Positions 10,397 to 24,900 are shown, counted from the stretch's first letter. The stretch is 64,000 bases of DNA from Symbiodinium microadriaticum (GCA_001939145.1 LSRX01000783.1:1-64000), one strand, 5' to 3'. The notes: generated by a model from the sequence alone, not told the origin. Made by a program: numbers and translations.

Positions 10397-10526
10397 AGCT
10401 CAGGTCCCTCCAGCTCGCACTGTTCGATACAAGCGCGAATGGCTGGGGCGCAGGAACCTACGAGGTTTGGAATGTTACTCAAGGAGCCTTGGCTGCATTC
10501 GGCTTTCAACTAGCTGGACATTCCTA
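10397..10526 (+). CDS. Exon with an FDxxxxGWGxGTYEV module
   Basis: The frame reads LRSLQLALFDTSANGWGAG, then TYEVWNVTQGALAAFGFQL. It resembles the 'FDSYGDGWNGAxYxI' extracellular module common in algal and protist proteins, here with the Gly-Asp of GDGW replaced by Ala-Asn. It could be the first recognisable exon of the large repeat-protein gene downstream. Exon ends are approximate; the CTCAGG start follows an AAG. Confidence 0.4.
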
Positions 10527-11958
10527 ACGGAAGCTCAACTTGCATGCATGTGCTTGTCCGTACATTGCGTGCCTGCATGCATGCGTGACCCCCCAAGCTC
10601 AAAACTGCATGAAGCCATCCCTCTGCAGCATCGAAGCCTTTGATTCTGAGCTTGCATGCTTCGTTAAGACAGCGACGTTTCCACGGAGATAGTCGTTGTG
10701 ATGACCGGTGACGCTGTCAACGGAGTCTTGGCCAGATAGAAGTGGGTGGGTGCAGTTTCCTGGCTGTGAGGCGGACAGGATCAGAGTATGAGGAGTGAGG
10801 GGAGCAGCAGAGCAAAGCTCTGCCCTTTGTCAGCCACTAAGTCATGAGCGGCACCGGATGGGCATCATGAATGCATGAGCCTTCTCACAATCCCAAGAAG
10901 GTGTTTGTGCGTTTTTGGTCATGCCACCCTGGAATTGCCCAGGATGGTGGGGCGGCTCTTTCGAGATCACGGACCCGGAAGGAGCCTCGACAGCTTTGGG
11001 AAAGGAGTAGGCGGCTGGCTGGCAGCGTGGGCAGCAGCATAACATCTGCAGTACACGAGTAAATTCATCTTCCCGAATCCTGGACCAAAAACGAAAATGC
11101 GTCAGAATGGGGTCAGAATGGGCAGTGCCTGCGAGGTACCTCGCTGAAAACTGGAGGTCTAGTCAGCGGAGGTGGACCGGAGGAGGTGCCGAGCCTCCAC
11201 TTCTGCCGCTGCTTGTACGTCTCGGTGCTGTGCCAGTAGACGCCGCCGTCTGCTAGTATGTACCCATGTTGGTGGCTGGTGGCAATTGATTTTTCCGCAG
11301 TTCAGTGAGATTCAGTGAAGTTCATTGAGCTCTGAGGTCTCGGTGGGCTTTTTCGTGTCCGGAACTGGGCTGAGACCTGGCATCACTTCGTGGTCGAAAA
11401 TAGTAGATTCTGGTAAATCTTAGTTTGTTTGGCCAAAACGTAGCAGCCTAAGCCAGGGTTGTGATGCATGAGCCCAGCCTGCACCTGATTAAGCATTCAA
11501 GCGACGGACCGATCACAGCCCTGCTTCTTCAAGGAACCTCACGGTCACTCAAGGCCGCTTGCTTGAAAGCTTCTGGAGATCTCAGGCAAACTTGGGAGTT
11601 GGAGCTTCGTAAATGCGGGGATTGTGTTGTGGTGATGATGTCCTTCGCGCCTGTCTCTCTCTGTGCTAAGCCCGGAGCCGAAGATGGGTAACTCGAAGTC
11701 TTGGATCCTCCATGCCCTTCCGGTGCTTTTCTATGGACTTAGGTAGTGAGACTACCGATGTCGGCTGGGCATCTTGAAGCAATAGCAGCAATGGCATGTG
11801 TTTTGCGGAGCATCCGGCAGCTTCGGTGTGTGTGAAAATGTGAGCACAGAGCTTGTGGCTACTGTTGTCTGTCATAGACACCTGGAGTATGATCGGCCGA
11901 GGCTGTAAAGTGCAAGAGTTGCAAGCCGACAGAGAGCGATCCGATCGATGCTCCCATC
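10527..11958. other. Intron-like or intergenic stretch
   Basis: No protein motif was recognised on either strand. A frame at 11464-11691 on plus (with KASGDLRQTWELELRKCG) looks faintly protein-like but matches nothing I know. Confidence 0.35.
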
Positions 11959-12980
11959 TTGGAGTTCAGAAGCACGGACGCCGCCGAATCGCAGTTTCCG
12001 ACCGGCAGGGTCTTTTATGTGCCAGGCGGTGCTGTGCTCACAGCTTTACATTGTGTTTCAAGCAGCACTGTGCCATGGGTCGTGACAGCTTGACATTCAA
12101 GTGCTCACCAGAGTGTCGGGGCTGCAGGTCGAGAGGTTTGCAGTGGTACACGGCTACCCAGTGAAAAGGGACTTCCTCCTTTCTGCTTGCACTGCCTCTG
12201 TTTGCCGTCAGGCGGGTATGTCGACGGGGGAACGCTGGAATCTGGCAGCGGTGCCGTGTATCTCCTCCCGTCGGTGCGGAGAGGAGACATGCTGTGCCAC
12301 GGCCGCAAGAGGCTTCGTACCGAATCAAAAGCAGCATGCTGCTCACCCCACCAGCTAGCAGTGCCGGACCTTGGTTCTTGGCTTTTCGTCTTCGGATTAG
12401 TTGTGGCTGGGGAGCGGGGGAGAGTGCGAGAGATGGCACAAGCAGAAATGGAAGCTGTGTGGAACTCTTGCAGGGCGCTCTCCGTCCATCCCGGATGCCT
12501 GGCACTGCTAATATACGTGAGGAATCAAGGAGTTGAATTGGAATTGGACTGGCTTATCGCTTCGCAGGTTTGTATGGTGTCCAAGTATGGGATCCCACCA
12601 GTGGTAACACGGCAATGGATTCCCAGCTTTCTCCGACTCTTGAGGAACAGCAGCTGATGCTTCGCAGATCAGCTATGACGCTTGCCTTGACCGTTCTCGT
12701 GAAGCCATGGTCCATAATCACTGAGTCCTTCACCTTTGCAAGAGTGCAGTCTGGTGCAGCCAAGGCGGTGAGAGAGGAAGACTGGGCCGTCATCTTCTCC
12801 GTGGAAGATGCTTGCCTGCGCCTGCTTGCTTTGCGCACCTTTCGGTAGAGAGGCTTGTCCTGTCCGATCCTGGGTCTAGAGGATGGCGAAGCGTACGAGA
12901 CGAAGTTCCCGCAGATGCACCGCTTTGAGGTGAAAGGCGGCAGATATGTCGAGTCGATAGAACGGGCAGTGGCCACCTCA
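11959..12980 (+). CDS. Repeat-protein exons, block A (diverged)
   Basis: At 11959-12050 the frame has SQFPTGRVFYVPGGAVLT, matching the DGxYxYLVPGG segment. At 12126-12165 LQVERFAVVHGYP resembles KVVRFDLA. At 12211-12285 GYVDGGTLESGS, then GAVYLLPSVRRG, is the next YLVP segment with an insertion. At 12879-12975 DGEAYETKFPQMHRFEV, then VESIERA, fits a KVVRFDL...VxxLDLT segment. Assignments are by motif only; intron limits are unresolved. Confidence 0.4.
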
Positions 12981-15900
12981 ATCCTTTGCGTTCGCAATGA
13001 CTATAAGCTATTCCGAAGGCCCCGGCGTGTGCACGCAGAACTTTGCCGCTCGGGCATGAAACGTGGCGGGGTGAGAAGCGCGGATCTGGGCCTAGGCTTC
13101 GGCTTCATCTGAACTTGAGATGCCTTAACCAGGTCGACTCCATCAGCCCAGCCACGTGGCCAACTAACTTCGGGGACCCAAAGAGTCTCGGCCGGTTGGG
13201 ATGCGCAGCAGAGCACTGCAGAGTCGTTAAGTCGTTAAGGGCTCCCAAAGTCCGGGAAGTGCAATGAGGAACTTGGTCCTCGCTGCAGATTACGTCTATT
13301 TTGCACCTCGTCTGATTGTCCGAATGCTTTCGCATGGTCGGGGTTCAGCAAGCCACACGGCAAAACCATGGGTTCAGACTTTCGGTTGGAGATGCTTACC
13401 AACATGACTCTTGTAAGGTGCCTGATGCTGGCAGCACGACCCTGTTCCGTGCAGATGTTGCTACCATGACTCAGGCTTTGTCGAGCACTTCTCTGAACTG
13501 TACATGAAGATTAGAAATTGATCTGCCCGGGCCAGGTTCAGGAATTGAGTGTTGGCGCAAGCTTCTCCTCCGGGTTTGCAGATCGAGACGGGGCATATGT
13601 GTACCTGGTACCGGACAGTGCCCTGGAGCAGAAGTAATTTTGCTTGTTTTTTTTCAGCAGCGTGGTCCACAGCTCGGAAATTTCCTGCTGAGGTTCCGGT
13701 TATGCCTTCAAGCGTGTTGCAACTAGCACGTTCGATGCGACGGAGACTGCGGAATTGGAGCACACGAGCGGGTTGCAAAAAGCCGATATGCTTGTTTGAC
13801 CAAGTGGTTCACTGCTGCTGCAGTAACCTCTGTGACACCTCATCTGACGGCAGGAGCTTCATGGGTGGTTTTGTCGCCGGCGAGTTTGTGCGGCTTGTTT
13901 GTGTTAGAGCTTCGAGGGCACAAGTGGAGGAATCTGTCTTGTTGAAAGGATCCTCCCCACAGTCTTTTTGCGATCCGTTCTGTGGCAGTTGGTCTTTGGT
14001 CGTGCCACTGTTCGATTGCGCTTTCAAACGTGCTTCTGAAGGCGGACCTTGAGGCTTCGGTTAGGTTGTGCTGTCACCGTTGAGCGTCTATCCAGAAGCG
14101 TGTGACTCGGGGAACGAGCCTTCTCTCAGGTACGTGATTCCAGGAACCTTCGCGCATGGTGTGATCTACAGGGTGGATATCGAGGGGTTTTCAACCGTGA
14201 GCCGGCTCTACCTGACGTCTGTCGACCCTTGATGATTGTTATTGATCTGGCTTGCAGTTCAGCCCGGTCAGATCTCTGCAGGAGTGATCTCTGTCTTAGC
14301 GATTGGCTGACATGGCAAGGATTCGAGCCTCAGGGACTTTTCTGGTGGATTCCACAGTGGAGAGTGGGGCTTCTCGCGCTGCAGAAAGACAGAATACCAC
14401 CCTCACATCAAATTCAGTGCGGAACCCTCTAAACCCTACTGTATGTGGGCCCATCCAGCTTCTTTGCCGGTTGTCCGGAAGCGCAAGTCAGGTTACTTGG
14501 TGCCATTGCAGGACGTTGGGTGCAGGTTTTTACCGGCTTTCGCGCAAGAATCTGTTCGGAGCAGTGCTCGCCGGACGTTGTTCCAAGGGCCAGGGCCTCT
14601 TTGCTGCTCTTTGGTTCAGTTGTCAGATGCCATGTGGCTGCACGCATTTCTGTGTTCGTCGCAGTTCATGCAGGACAACGCCAATGCCCCGAGCAGCAAG
14701 GTGGTCCGCTTCAAGCTGGCAACCTTCTCTACGCAAGACGTGGCGACCTTGTTGAACTTACGTTGGTGATAATCAATTAGATAATTTGAGGCTTTCCTGC
14801 TAAAAGCCTTGGATAAGAATGATAAGAAGCATCTGAGAGGAAATTCTCCAGCTGTCGACGTCTGGCGGCTTCATTGCTGGGTTTCAGGACTGTGGCATGG
14901 TGCTGTTTCGGCCGCGAACGGGTATCCTTTGCGTCGACGGAAACCATATCACCTTGCACTCCTGGCATCTACATCGCAGGATGGAAGATATGGCTACCTG
15001 GTTGGCAAAACCAGTGTTGTGCTCAGTTTTAGACGAAATCATTTGCTCTGTGCGGTTTGAGTGTTTCCGTGGTGCCGTCGAATGACTTGTTACGTGAGTG
15101 CAGCTCGTTTGATGCTGCAAACCCTAAGGTCAGGAACTCGTCCGATTCAGGTATGCCATCCTTGTTTCAAGGATTTGAAGGGTTGGATGACTGACGCTTC
15201 AGCTGTTGATTTAACGATTCTTTTCAGGATCGCCCTTTGGGTAAGGGGAGACGTGAGAGATCTCATCTTGCAACGATCGGGAGTTGAAGTAACGCACTTT
15301 AACGACTTGCATGAGTGGAGTTGCAGCCTTGCGACACTAGCTTATGAATAGCGGGTAGGGGGGGGTGTAAAATGGTGCAAAGCATCTTCTCAAACATACG
15401 TCGTAGGTATCGGCGGAGAAATAGACAAAGAACACATGAAACAAAGGTCACAGTGCATGTGCAGCGTTGAGATTCTAGCTTGGCCGGGGCAGCTCGCATG
15501 TTTGGAGCTTTGTCGTCGGGTCAATGCCAGGTTGGACATATTCGGTGATGATGAAGCTTTGTCCTTGCTGCTTGCCTCATCAGCACGGTCGATTTCAGTT
15601 ACAACGCATGGTGGTTTCACCGCTCGAACCTTTGTTCTTGTTGCCAAGGTCTGGAGAGCTCTCCGGCAATGAGATTAGTGGAGCTTTGAAGGTGGGCGAG
15701 TCTTTGCTTCAAAATGCTTCAATCTATCACTGCCGAAGCTTTCTTCAAGTCTTGACGGTGGAGGTGGGTGACTATGCATACGTCTTGGCGAAAGACGGCA
15801 AAGTCGCCGCAGCCTCAGCCGTCTTTCTGGGCTGTCGCACGTTCCTCGGTGCCTTCCCAGAGCCATGGTCAACAGGGCATGATGACACGTCATGCGCCAA

Positions 15901-18900
15901 GGTGCATGTGGAGCTGGCCACCTTCAGCGCTGTCGATGTCTTCGATGTAAACGGCGGCTCTGATGCCCCTCGCCCCGCTGTGATGGCCGGTGGCAGGATC
16001 ATCATTCGACGCACGGGGACTTCCGCAGGAGTTGCGACCTTCGACAGGATTTGCCAGGACCGGACGGTTCAGAGGGCGTGAAGCTAAGTTCAGCTGCTTC
16101 GCACCTGCCATCTGCCCATGTACCGGAATACCACTGACACGCCAAGCCTGCGAAATCGGTTGACAATTTCTTGCTCAGCGCAGTCTTAGATGTTCTGGCA
16201 GGACTGGAGGTGACTCGGACTTCGACTGAGAAGCACGGTCTTTGCAAGCACGGTGCTTCTGTACCAGAAGCTGGTCTCGGCCTGGCACGTTGAGATGTGA
16301 ATCGGCCACGGCGAGCGCCGAGGCACCGGCAGCACACCCTCCGAGCTGCGTGCCAGCAGGAGGCGACCTTTGCCTGCACTCGCACCTGTGTGGGAGATGT
16401 CGTAGGCCTCCCTGTGAGGTGTCCGGCTACACGATGGAAGAGCCAGCAGAGTTCGATTATTCAAGCTTCACAAGTGCCTTTACGGACGACAAGTACGTTT
16501 ATTTCTTCCGCGACACGCAGCTACGATGCAAAGCGCTTTGAATGGATCGTCTTGCAAAGTCCGTTCACACTGCCTCTGTTCAGGCTCGGGCTCTTCCGCT
16601 CGGAGCTTCTTCTTGACAGTGCGGGCCTGCTTCCAAGCCAGAAGATGACTTTACCCGAGGCTGCCCTGCGATGTAAGCCCCAAGAGGTTTCCCCCGTGAT
16701 GTCTTGTACGCACCGCAGGGTGTCCAGAACCAGGGCTACTTCGGAGGTGTCTTTCCTGCAAGGGTCCCTGCAAAGCTTGTTTCTCGAAAGCCTCATTCTT
16801 GAATCCTAATCCCGGTTCCAAGAGGGTCGTGCGCTCGCTGGGACCGAGGTTTCGTGGATGGCAACTATGGCTATCTGCTGCCTTCCACGAACCATGCGGC
16901 AGCTCGGCAGTGTAGAATGATTGCTGTAACTGCAGACTGTATAGCCGTGTGTCACTGCACTCAGATCGTCCTGCGATTTCGGCTGGAGACCTTTACTTTC
17001 GTCGATTCTCTGAACCTGGCGGACTCCTTTCCCTACCCCCACGCGCTAGTCAATTGGTGGGGCTCGGCTCCGAGCGATTTCATGGATACCTGACCAGGAG
17101 CGGGTGTTTGGAGCCCAGGTGGCTTCATTTACGAAGACCAGGGCTACCTCCTTCCCGGCGAAACGGGCGCCTACGGTTGCAAAAGATCACCGGTAGCAAA
17201 ACAAGAGCAGAGACAAGCACCCGAAACGTGTTTGTTGCTCTTCAGAGCCTTTGCGCAAAATTCCGCGAGCTGGGAAGTCGTTTCGTGCAGGTGTGTTTGT
17301 AAGATTCAATTTGGCCAACTTCAACACCAACACCCGGTACTTCATCGACTTTTCTGAGCTGGATGCGGAATTAAAGACGCTTGGGCTCACTCTGCACACA
17401 TTTGCAGACATCTGCGTCTGTTTGAGACAGCAGGCGTGTCTACTTGTCTCAGGTCCTTTAGAGCAGCAGTCTTGCACAGCCACTTGGCTACGCATTCACT
17501 TGTAGGTACTGCATCAGATGGTGCTCCACTCCGCAGTCGGAGTCTGGAGTGCGGAGTGCCCAGAAGCTGGCCTCGAGACCCCGCTAGCAGAGGTACGGAC
17601 GCATACCTGGTGCCGCACGAGGTCCCTGCAACCAGCATGGGCGTGTGCAAGGCTCTGTGGGAGGGGTCAGACTGCAGTTGTGTTAATTCTGTCAACCTCG
17701 TGCTCTTCATAGATTGTACTTTAGTACTTTGCGCATTCTGCAGGTGCTGAGGCTTAACCTCGATGTGCTCGAGTCAAGCTGGCCTTCTTCCGTGACAATT
17801 TGGGACATCTCAGGCGCAGGGTCGGGTTTTCGGGAGTTATGACCGTCGAGCTTGGGCCCTGAAGCTTCGAGTCCCGTCAAAGGCCCAAGGGGCCTCGGCA
17901 TGGCTCTGCTGAAAAACCCCGACTCGCCCAGGCTGGGCAGACGCAGGAGATGGCAACACTTACTGCGGAGGCTGGCGTGCTTGAGCCGCTCTCTCGCTCG
18001 CAGTCTCTGGCAGTCTCATGCAGTCTCTGTGTCTCACGGCATTCGTCGTGTCAGGTTCGGGCCAGGGCTTCAGCGATGGGTTCACAGACGGCACCTTCGT
18101 GTACATGCTGCCAGGCGCGGTCGTCATGACATGCATTGCTTGTCGAGATAAACTTTGCAAGAGCTTCTGCATTTTCATGGGCTGGAAGATGGGACGTGAA
18201 GAAGGATTCCAGCCAATCCATACAATGATGGAGGCTCTTCGGGCCAGCACCTGGCTCGTTTCGCCTTCGATGACTTCGGCAGTGCCGCAGAATCTTCTCC
18301 AGAGGCTTTGATTTGGGTGGTGCCAGCCTTGGTAGACCATGTGAGTGATTTTTTGAGTTCCTGTTTGCGGCCTGTATCTTCCAGATCCCTGCAGAAAGAA
18401 AGGCTGTGGCGACGTCGTCCTACGACGGCCTCGCAGGTGACACCGAGATAGACAGTGAGAGGGGACTCCAGGGGACATCGTCAAGAGAAGTCGCGCAGCT
18501 TTCTTTCTACAAACGAGGTTTCGATCTTCGCTTTTTTTCTGCTGCAGGCTTTGCGGGCACAAGCTCGGCGTACTTGGTGCAGAAGTTTTCCAGCAAGATC
18601 TCGAAGCTGGATCTCCAAAGTGCAACAGTCACGGACACTGTGGATGTCAACCAGGCTGCTCCGGGAGCTGCGCCGGTCGAAGCTTGCACTAAGCGCTCCG
18701 GAGTTCTCACATTGACATAGTGGGAGCCAGGGATCTGAATCCCAAAGCCTTAAAGCCCTGCTGCTGCTAAAGCCAGAGAGCAAGCCGTGCCCATGCCATG
18801 TCTCATATGTCTGGCACCTGTAGATGCAGTAGATGTTGTGCCCGGAGGTCGACTCCATGGCGTGGGACTCGGACTTCGCTGGGCTTTTGCCGTTGGGATG

Positions 18901-21900
18901 GTGCTAACTTTATCTTTGACAGAAGTTTTTCTTCTGCAGTACCCGTTAAGAACGTGTGCTGTGAAATGGAGCCGGAGCTGGTCGTGAGTAGGGCTAAAGC
19001 TCCGAGATCCGTAAACGTAGAGTGCTAAGGGTGAATGAGCTTGCCGTCACCATTTAGTATCATTTGGTTACCGAGACGCGTATCTTTAGTGTGCGGCCGC
19101 AGTAGATGTCCCAATGCACTCCCCGCTTGATGCACAGGTATATGGGTTCTACGCAGCAACTTCCAGCCACTCAGATGTTCTCCTTTTCACGGACACTGAC
19201 TACAAGAAGCTCTTTCGGGTGTGCCAGGAGCATGGGACACGTTTGTGCACGCTGAACCTGCAAATGACTGACAAGAGGTGTGTAGTGGTGGTGGCTCAAG
19301 GGTTTTCTCCGAGTCCTGCCTGTGCGAAGGACTATCTGAAGCTTGTTTGCACCAGAGGGTGGCTGACAAACGCCTGGGGTTTGAATATCACTCCGATGTG
19401 ATGCTTCCGGTGTGCAAGTGGCTCCGTCGCTTGCAGACACAGCTGGCTCAGTTCGCTGGATCAAGGTAGTTGCTGAGCTCGAAGCTTTCAGCCGAGGCCG
19501 CCGGATTACTGCAGCGGCGTGACTTGTCGGCGATTCTCTGGACTGTGCAAGTGCGCCAAGAAAGGCGACATGAGGGAAACTGAAGTGATCCGCTGTTGGG
19601 CTTTGCTGCCCAGGTTTCCGTAAAGAGTATCGCATATTCGAACAATGACTACACGGGGCTGAACAGCAACTCGGCAGTGGTCTTGACATCGGTTGGCAGC
19701 GACTACTGAATGCCGAGATAGGATGTGTTGAGACGATTCTGAGGTGGCTTCTCCGACGACACATACATCTACCTCGTGCCGCATCAACGTTCCGTGCTGT
19801 TTCGCTATGCTCCCTGGCTTCAGCAAGTTTCAGTATGACTTTGCTGTAGGCTACATACAAGCCATGAAGATTGTGATGCGCGCACACGCAGTCGATCTAG
19901 CTTGCATGTCTTGGCACTTGATCTGTGTCGGCTTGCCTTGCCCGGGGCCCGTGTTCTCTGACCGAAGCTGCTGGCTCTGAACGAGCGATCTGCATTATTC
20001 GTGTGACATCTTGCAAAATCAACCTTGAGGCTCACTGCGGCTGACCTGTAGCTGTAGCCTGAGGACCGGCAGAACACGGTGTCCTACGTCGACCTGCCCA
20101 CCAGCCAGGCCTACAGCGGAGGTACGCAATGGAGCTGCCTGAGGACTGAGCTGTTTCAGTCTTTGTCCAAACTGGAACCTTGCAGGCTTCGCCCATGGAA
20201 ACTATGCATACCTCGTCCCTGGTTCCGGTAACAAGCTGCTTCTCCGTATCAACTTGCTCGAGTGGCATCCCTCGTTTCTTGGCTCCGTCATCTTGGGGTT
20301 GGGTTTCTCTGTGCCCTGAAGTCTTGTCTTCTGGCGGGCACAGGTTTGTGGACAGCTCAGACTTGTCGTTGGTGTCTTCGAACTTGACACTTGGCTTGTC
20401 AGCATGCGTGGTGGTGTGGCTACCGTTGAATTTATTGCAGAGACTGTGCTTGTCAACCGAAGATGATGGGAGCCGTAGACCCTTCCCTGCAGAGCCTGCA
20501 GAGGCTTGAAAGCCTCACACGCATGATGAAACCGCAGGCAAAGCTTCTATGGTGGCTTCCATGACGACACCTACGGCTACCTTGTGTCGTGTCTGAGAGA
20601 TCACTAAGAACATCCGACCGACCGCGACCATGTCAGCTCCACAGACTACCTGGGCTGATGTTTGTCGCGCTGAGGTTCCTGGAGAGTATGGCCAAGTTGC
20701 CCGCTTCCAGCTTGGAGACAGCTTCGGAGATATTCAGGTGCTAGATATCACTGCGATACAGAACGCAGCTGGGACTTGTGAGAGCTTTCTAGATCTTCGG
20801 GCTGGGGCGCCACTGGAAGTCTGTTTGGATCTGAGATCCCAGGAGCTGCGGAAGTTCAGGAATGGGTTCTCCGACGGTGGCCCGGCAGTCCAAATGAAGC
20901 TTGGTCCAGTGGTCAAAGGCTTCGCGCCGGTCTGAGGCACCTGGGGATACCTGGTGCCTTATCAGACGAGTTCAAACTCTGCATCTGGGAAGGTCGTGCG
21001 TTTTGACCTTGCCACTCAGCGAAGATCTCATGAAGAGCTTCGCAAAGCCAACTTGAAGCCCAACTCAGGCGACTTTCAGCACCGTAGAAGTCCTCGACGT
21101 TGCATCATCGAATTCCAATGCTGTGGCCGGGTGCTTGGAAACCTGGACCCGTGGCACAGCCGAAGCAGTGCCCAACCCCCAAGAGCAGGCGTTTAACGAC
21201 GGCTTCCACGACGGCACATACGGTCCCGTCCTCATGGCATACGAGCACCAAAATCGCAATGTCGAAGTGCATCTCAACGCGGACCCATGTAGCCCAATCG
21301 GTTGCACTCGGCCTCAAGGTTACCTGGTTCCTGGCCAGAATGGAATAATCGCGCGATTCTCACTGGGAGACTTCACCTCAGAGAACGTGCAGTACCTGGA
21401 TGCATCTGCGGCAGGCCCGCCCCTGGAGTCTGCATTGATCTGCATTGCTCTCTTTTGTGGTTACCTTTGAAAGGCACCAGCTACGTGGCCGGCTTCCAGA
21501 GGGGTCACAGCGGCTACGTTGCAGCTCGGGCCGGTGAAGTTGAGCAGGGGAAACCTGTTGCTGCAAGGGGGGGGGGCTAAGGCCTCAGAGAGCGGCAACG
21601 TTTTCAAGTTCAACCTCGGCCAGTTCTCAGCTGTCGCCACTCAGGCATCCTGCAGAGTCTGCTTGTCTGCAGAGCCGCCTTTGCTCCAGAGCAGGACTTG
21701 CAGACCACCTTGTACGACATGGTCATGGTGCAGGGCCAGTTCTACGCCCTGTCTTCGTCAGGCCACCCGTCTCCAATAGTCCACAAGAAGATATTTGCGA
21801 AGCAGTCGTGGGCTTTGTTGCTTGCAATCTCGAATGGTTACACTCCTCCCCTCTGCTCACTCGTCCTGGCAGCCAAGATTTTCGGCAGTTCATCCGCTAT

Positions 21901-24900
21901 TGCGAGGAGCCGACAGAGATCAAGCCAGAGTCAAGCAATTCCATTGCTAAGTTCGTGGAAGCTTGTGCCTTGCTGTGAAAAACCGTGTCTCGGTAGGACG
22001 AGCACCTCGGCTTGGCAGCGAGAGAGCCTTTCACTTCCTCCTCCCTTTTTGGAGCTGTGCCCTGAAGCTCTGCATAGCTCTGAAGCACTTGGCCCTCTCC
22101 TTCCCAGGCCCTTTGTGCAAGTGAGCCGGGCTCCTTGCCAGGAGGGCCAGGAATTGCAGTCCCTTTGCTGCAATGGCAGGGCTACGATTTCATGTCTGGA
22201 GCAATGGAAGCCCAGGAACTACAGCGATGTGCTACCGATGTCCGTGTCCAGCATCGGCGGTGCGACGCGGCTTCATTCGGAACTCCTTCATACCGGTTCG
22301 CGGAGCTGGTCAGCTGTCGAGGTCTTCAGCGATGGCCTCTACCTGTACACCTTACCAATGTCATTTCTCGAGGTACGGCTCGAAGCCCGAAGCCGGAGTC
22401 ATGAAGTGATGCAGCATCAGATCCAACCACGCCCAGTGTTACATAAGACCGCTGTGACAGGTACACCGCTTCGACTTAGCGACATTTCAGATCTATCAGA
22501 AGTTGGACCTCTCCAGTCGTAACCTCGACCGCAAAACAAGGTGTCGTTCACTCAGGGTGTAGTAAGATAATCTGCTCGTGGCCGGCGGGGCATGTACTGT
22601 TGCCCCCCCCTCTTTCGCTTTTACGCTTGCAACCTCATTGAGGGAATCAGTCCCGCACTTCGTGTCGAATTAGCATCGCAGCAGCGTAACACGCAGCCGC
22701 TCCAATGTTTAGCAGTTTAGCATGCTGCCAGCTAGCCCGACTCGAACCGGGTTAAGGCGCCCCCTTTTAAACTGGAGGATCCTTATGGAGGAGTCGAAAT
22801 AGGATTATCCTCTCTTCCTGTAGGTTTGGGGGGTGTAGTGGGATCAGAAATCGAAGGAAAGAAGATTTTCAGACTTTTGGATGTCGGTCATCTGAATCCA
22901 GCGCACGCGCATTCTCTACACGTTTGTTGAAGTAATTTGACGTTGGATTTGCCGGGTGGTCATGAAGGAGGTCGGGGGGGGGGTTTGGTTTCGGTCGCCC
23001 TTTGTCCCTTGTGCCTAAGAGAAGCCCGAAGTCCAAGTTTTGGGCTTCGCGGGACACTTTGCAGGGCTTGAGCCAGGGCCTGCCTTCGTGTCCAAGAGAG
23101 CTACGTCCCATCTTCCCCGTCCCCGTTTCTCATCCTGTACAGGAGCCGGCTGGGTCGGCCTGCGCGATAATCCTGCCACACTGGCTCTCCGAGCCTTCTA
23201 GCTTTGTCGCTCCAGGACAGTTTCCAAACCCCCCCCCCAGCGAGGACGTTATGTTGGTGACACTCCAAAAACTAGTTTTCTATAAGACCCTTCGCCCACT
23301 CCGCCCTGTAAAACTGGGTACTGTAACGTACTGTTCACCTTCACCCTCGTGCGTTTTCAGTTCCAGTGTCATGCTGATAGTCGACGGATGGGGACGCGAG
23401 CCTGAAAAACTGAGTTGGCCTCCAGACCTACACTTACTCAGCCGGCCTCACTGACGGTGCCTTCGGCCTCTCGGACCGTGTTTCAGGAGCTCCAGGCCCT
23501 ACAAGAATGGCCAAAGACGATCTCGGGGCTGCTTTTTTGGTGCTTTCGGCCAGAGACTGAAAGTTGTCGTCAAAGCCTCGAGGATACTTGATTCCCGGAA
23601 GTGGCGGCTCACAAGTGGTCCGCTTTGATCTGGCCACCTTGCCGCAGTGGGCCACCGATGCTCAAGCATGGAGTCACCGAAACTTGAGGCCAGCTTCGCG
23701 GGTTCTGCAGCGGAAGTGCAAGACCTGGCTCAGGCGGAATGCGAAACTAAGAAGTAGCACTGCACTGCACTGCACCCCCCCCCTCCCCCCAGAGTCGAAG
23801 ATTCTAGGATTTGACCTCTTTTGTGTTGTCGAGCCTGAGCTTGCAGGTCGACTCCAGCCTGACAGGCTTTTCCGGCGGCTTTCTCGTTGGCAGCAGCCTT
23901 TATCTGGTGCCTCAGGACTGGAAGCTCGAAGATGTAGTTTAGGCCCTTTGGGCGTGCCAACTGCATCCAGCTGCAGCATCAGGAGTCAGGCCACTTCGTA
24001 CGTATCGATGACTGGAGCCACTTGGGAGCAGGAAAGAACTGTTGAGGGGAGTGAGGGAACGCAGCCCTTCTGCAGATCCGTGCGCCAAAATTCTGCAGGC
24101 AGCGTGACGTCTTTGTCCCTGACGAGCACAGATGCCGACCTGGTAAACCTGAGACCAGGGTTCGTCGACACTCTGCACAGAATTATAAGGGGAAAAAGGC
24201 TTTCAGACTTTGTCCATCTCCCAAGCCGACATGCTGCATCTGCTTCCTCGCTCTCGCGTGCTCAAGGAACTCGACGCCTCCTTCGCCTTCCTTGCCTCCT
24301 ACCAAGACGCCTCGTACCAAGACACCGGCAAGATCGTGAAAATTAGTCTCAGCTCCTTTTCTGTTGACACACGGCTGCAGCGAAGCTCCTCGTGTGGCGT
24401 TTCGCGCTGTTCTGTAACGTCACGGTGCTTTGCCTGCTTTGGGCGAGGACTCAGTCCTCGACTTGAAGGCCGTGTCGTCCGACTACGTCGCATTTTCTGC
24501 CACCTTCTCCGAGAATTTCGGAGGCCGGGTGCCCAGCCTCGACTGAAACCTGCACCCCTGAAGAATCACGCAGGCTACTCTGGGTTTGCTCTGTGCAGCA
24601 TGACCCCAAAAGTCATCCGCTACGCCCTGGGGACCATGGCTTTCCTGGAAGAGAAGGACTTCACCGAACACAGGACCGACTTTCGACGGCTCTTCGCCTG
24701 CCCGTATCTGCCCACCCTGCGAGTTTCACCGGGTTCGCGCACGGCGCCCACGACGGGACCTATGGATACTTGGCCTCGGTGCCCTGGCTCAGTATCTGGC
24801 AGACGGAACATGTCAGAAGAGTTGCCATGAGAGCTGAGAGCTTGAAATGGGTTGAAATGGGACTTACTCGAGGACGCTGCACAATTCCTTTGGCTTGGGC

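Noticed and set aside
9931..10509. Minus-strand open frame of 192 residues
   Set aside because: No motif is present, and the opposite strand over the same bases carries a plausible FDxxxxGW module.
17960..18625. Minus-strand open frame of 221 residues
   Set aside because: It is antisense to the repeat unit at 18052-18300, where a plus-strand splice restores a family consensus.
22730..22760. CCCGACTCGAACCGGGTTAA looks like the T-arm of a minus-strand tRNA
   Set aside because: The flanking bases do not give a consistent T stem and no D-arm, anticodon arm or acceptor stem can be built upstream.
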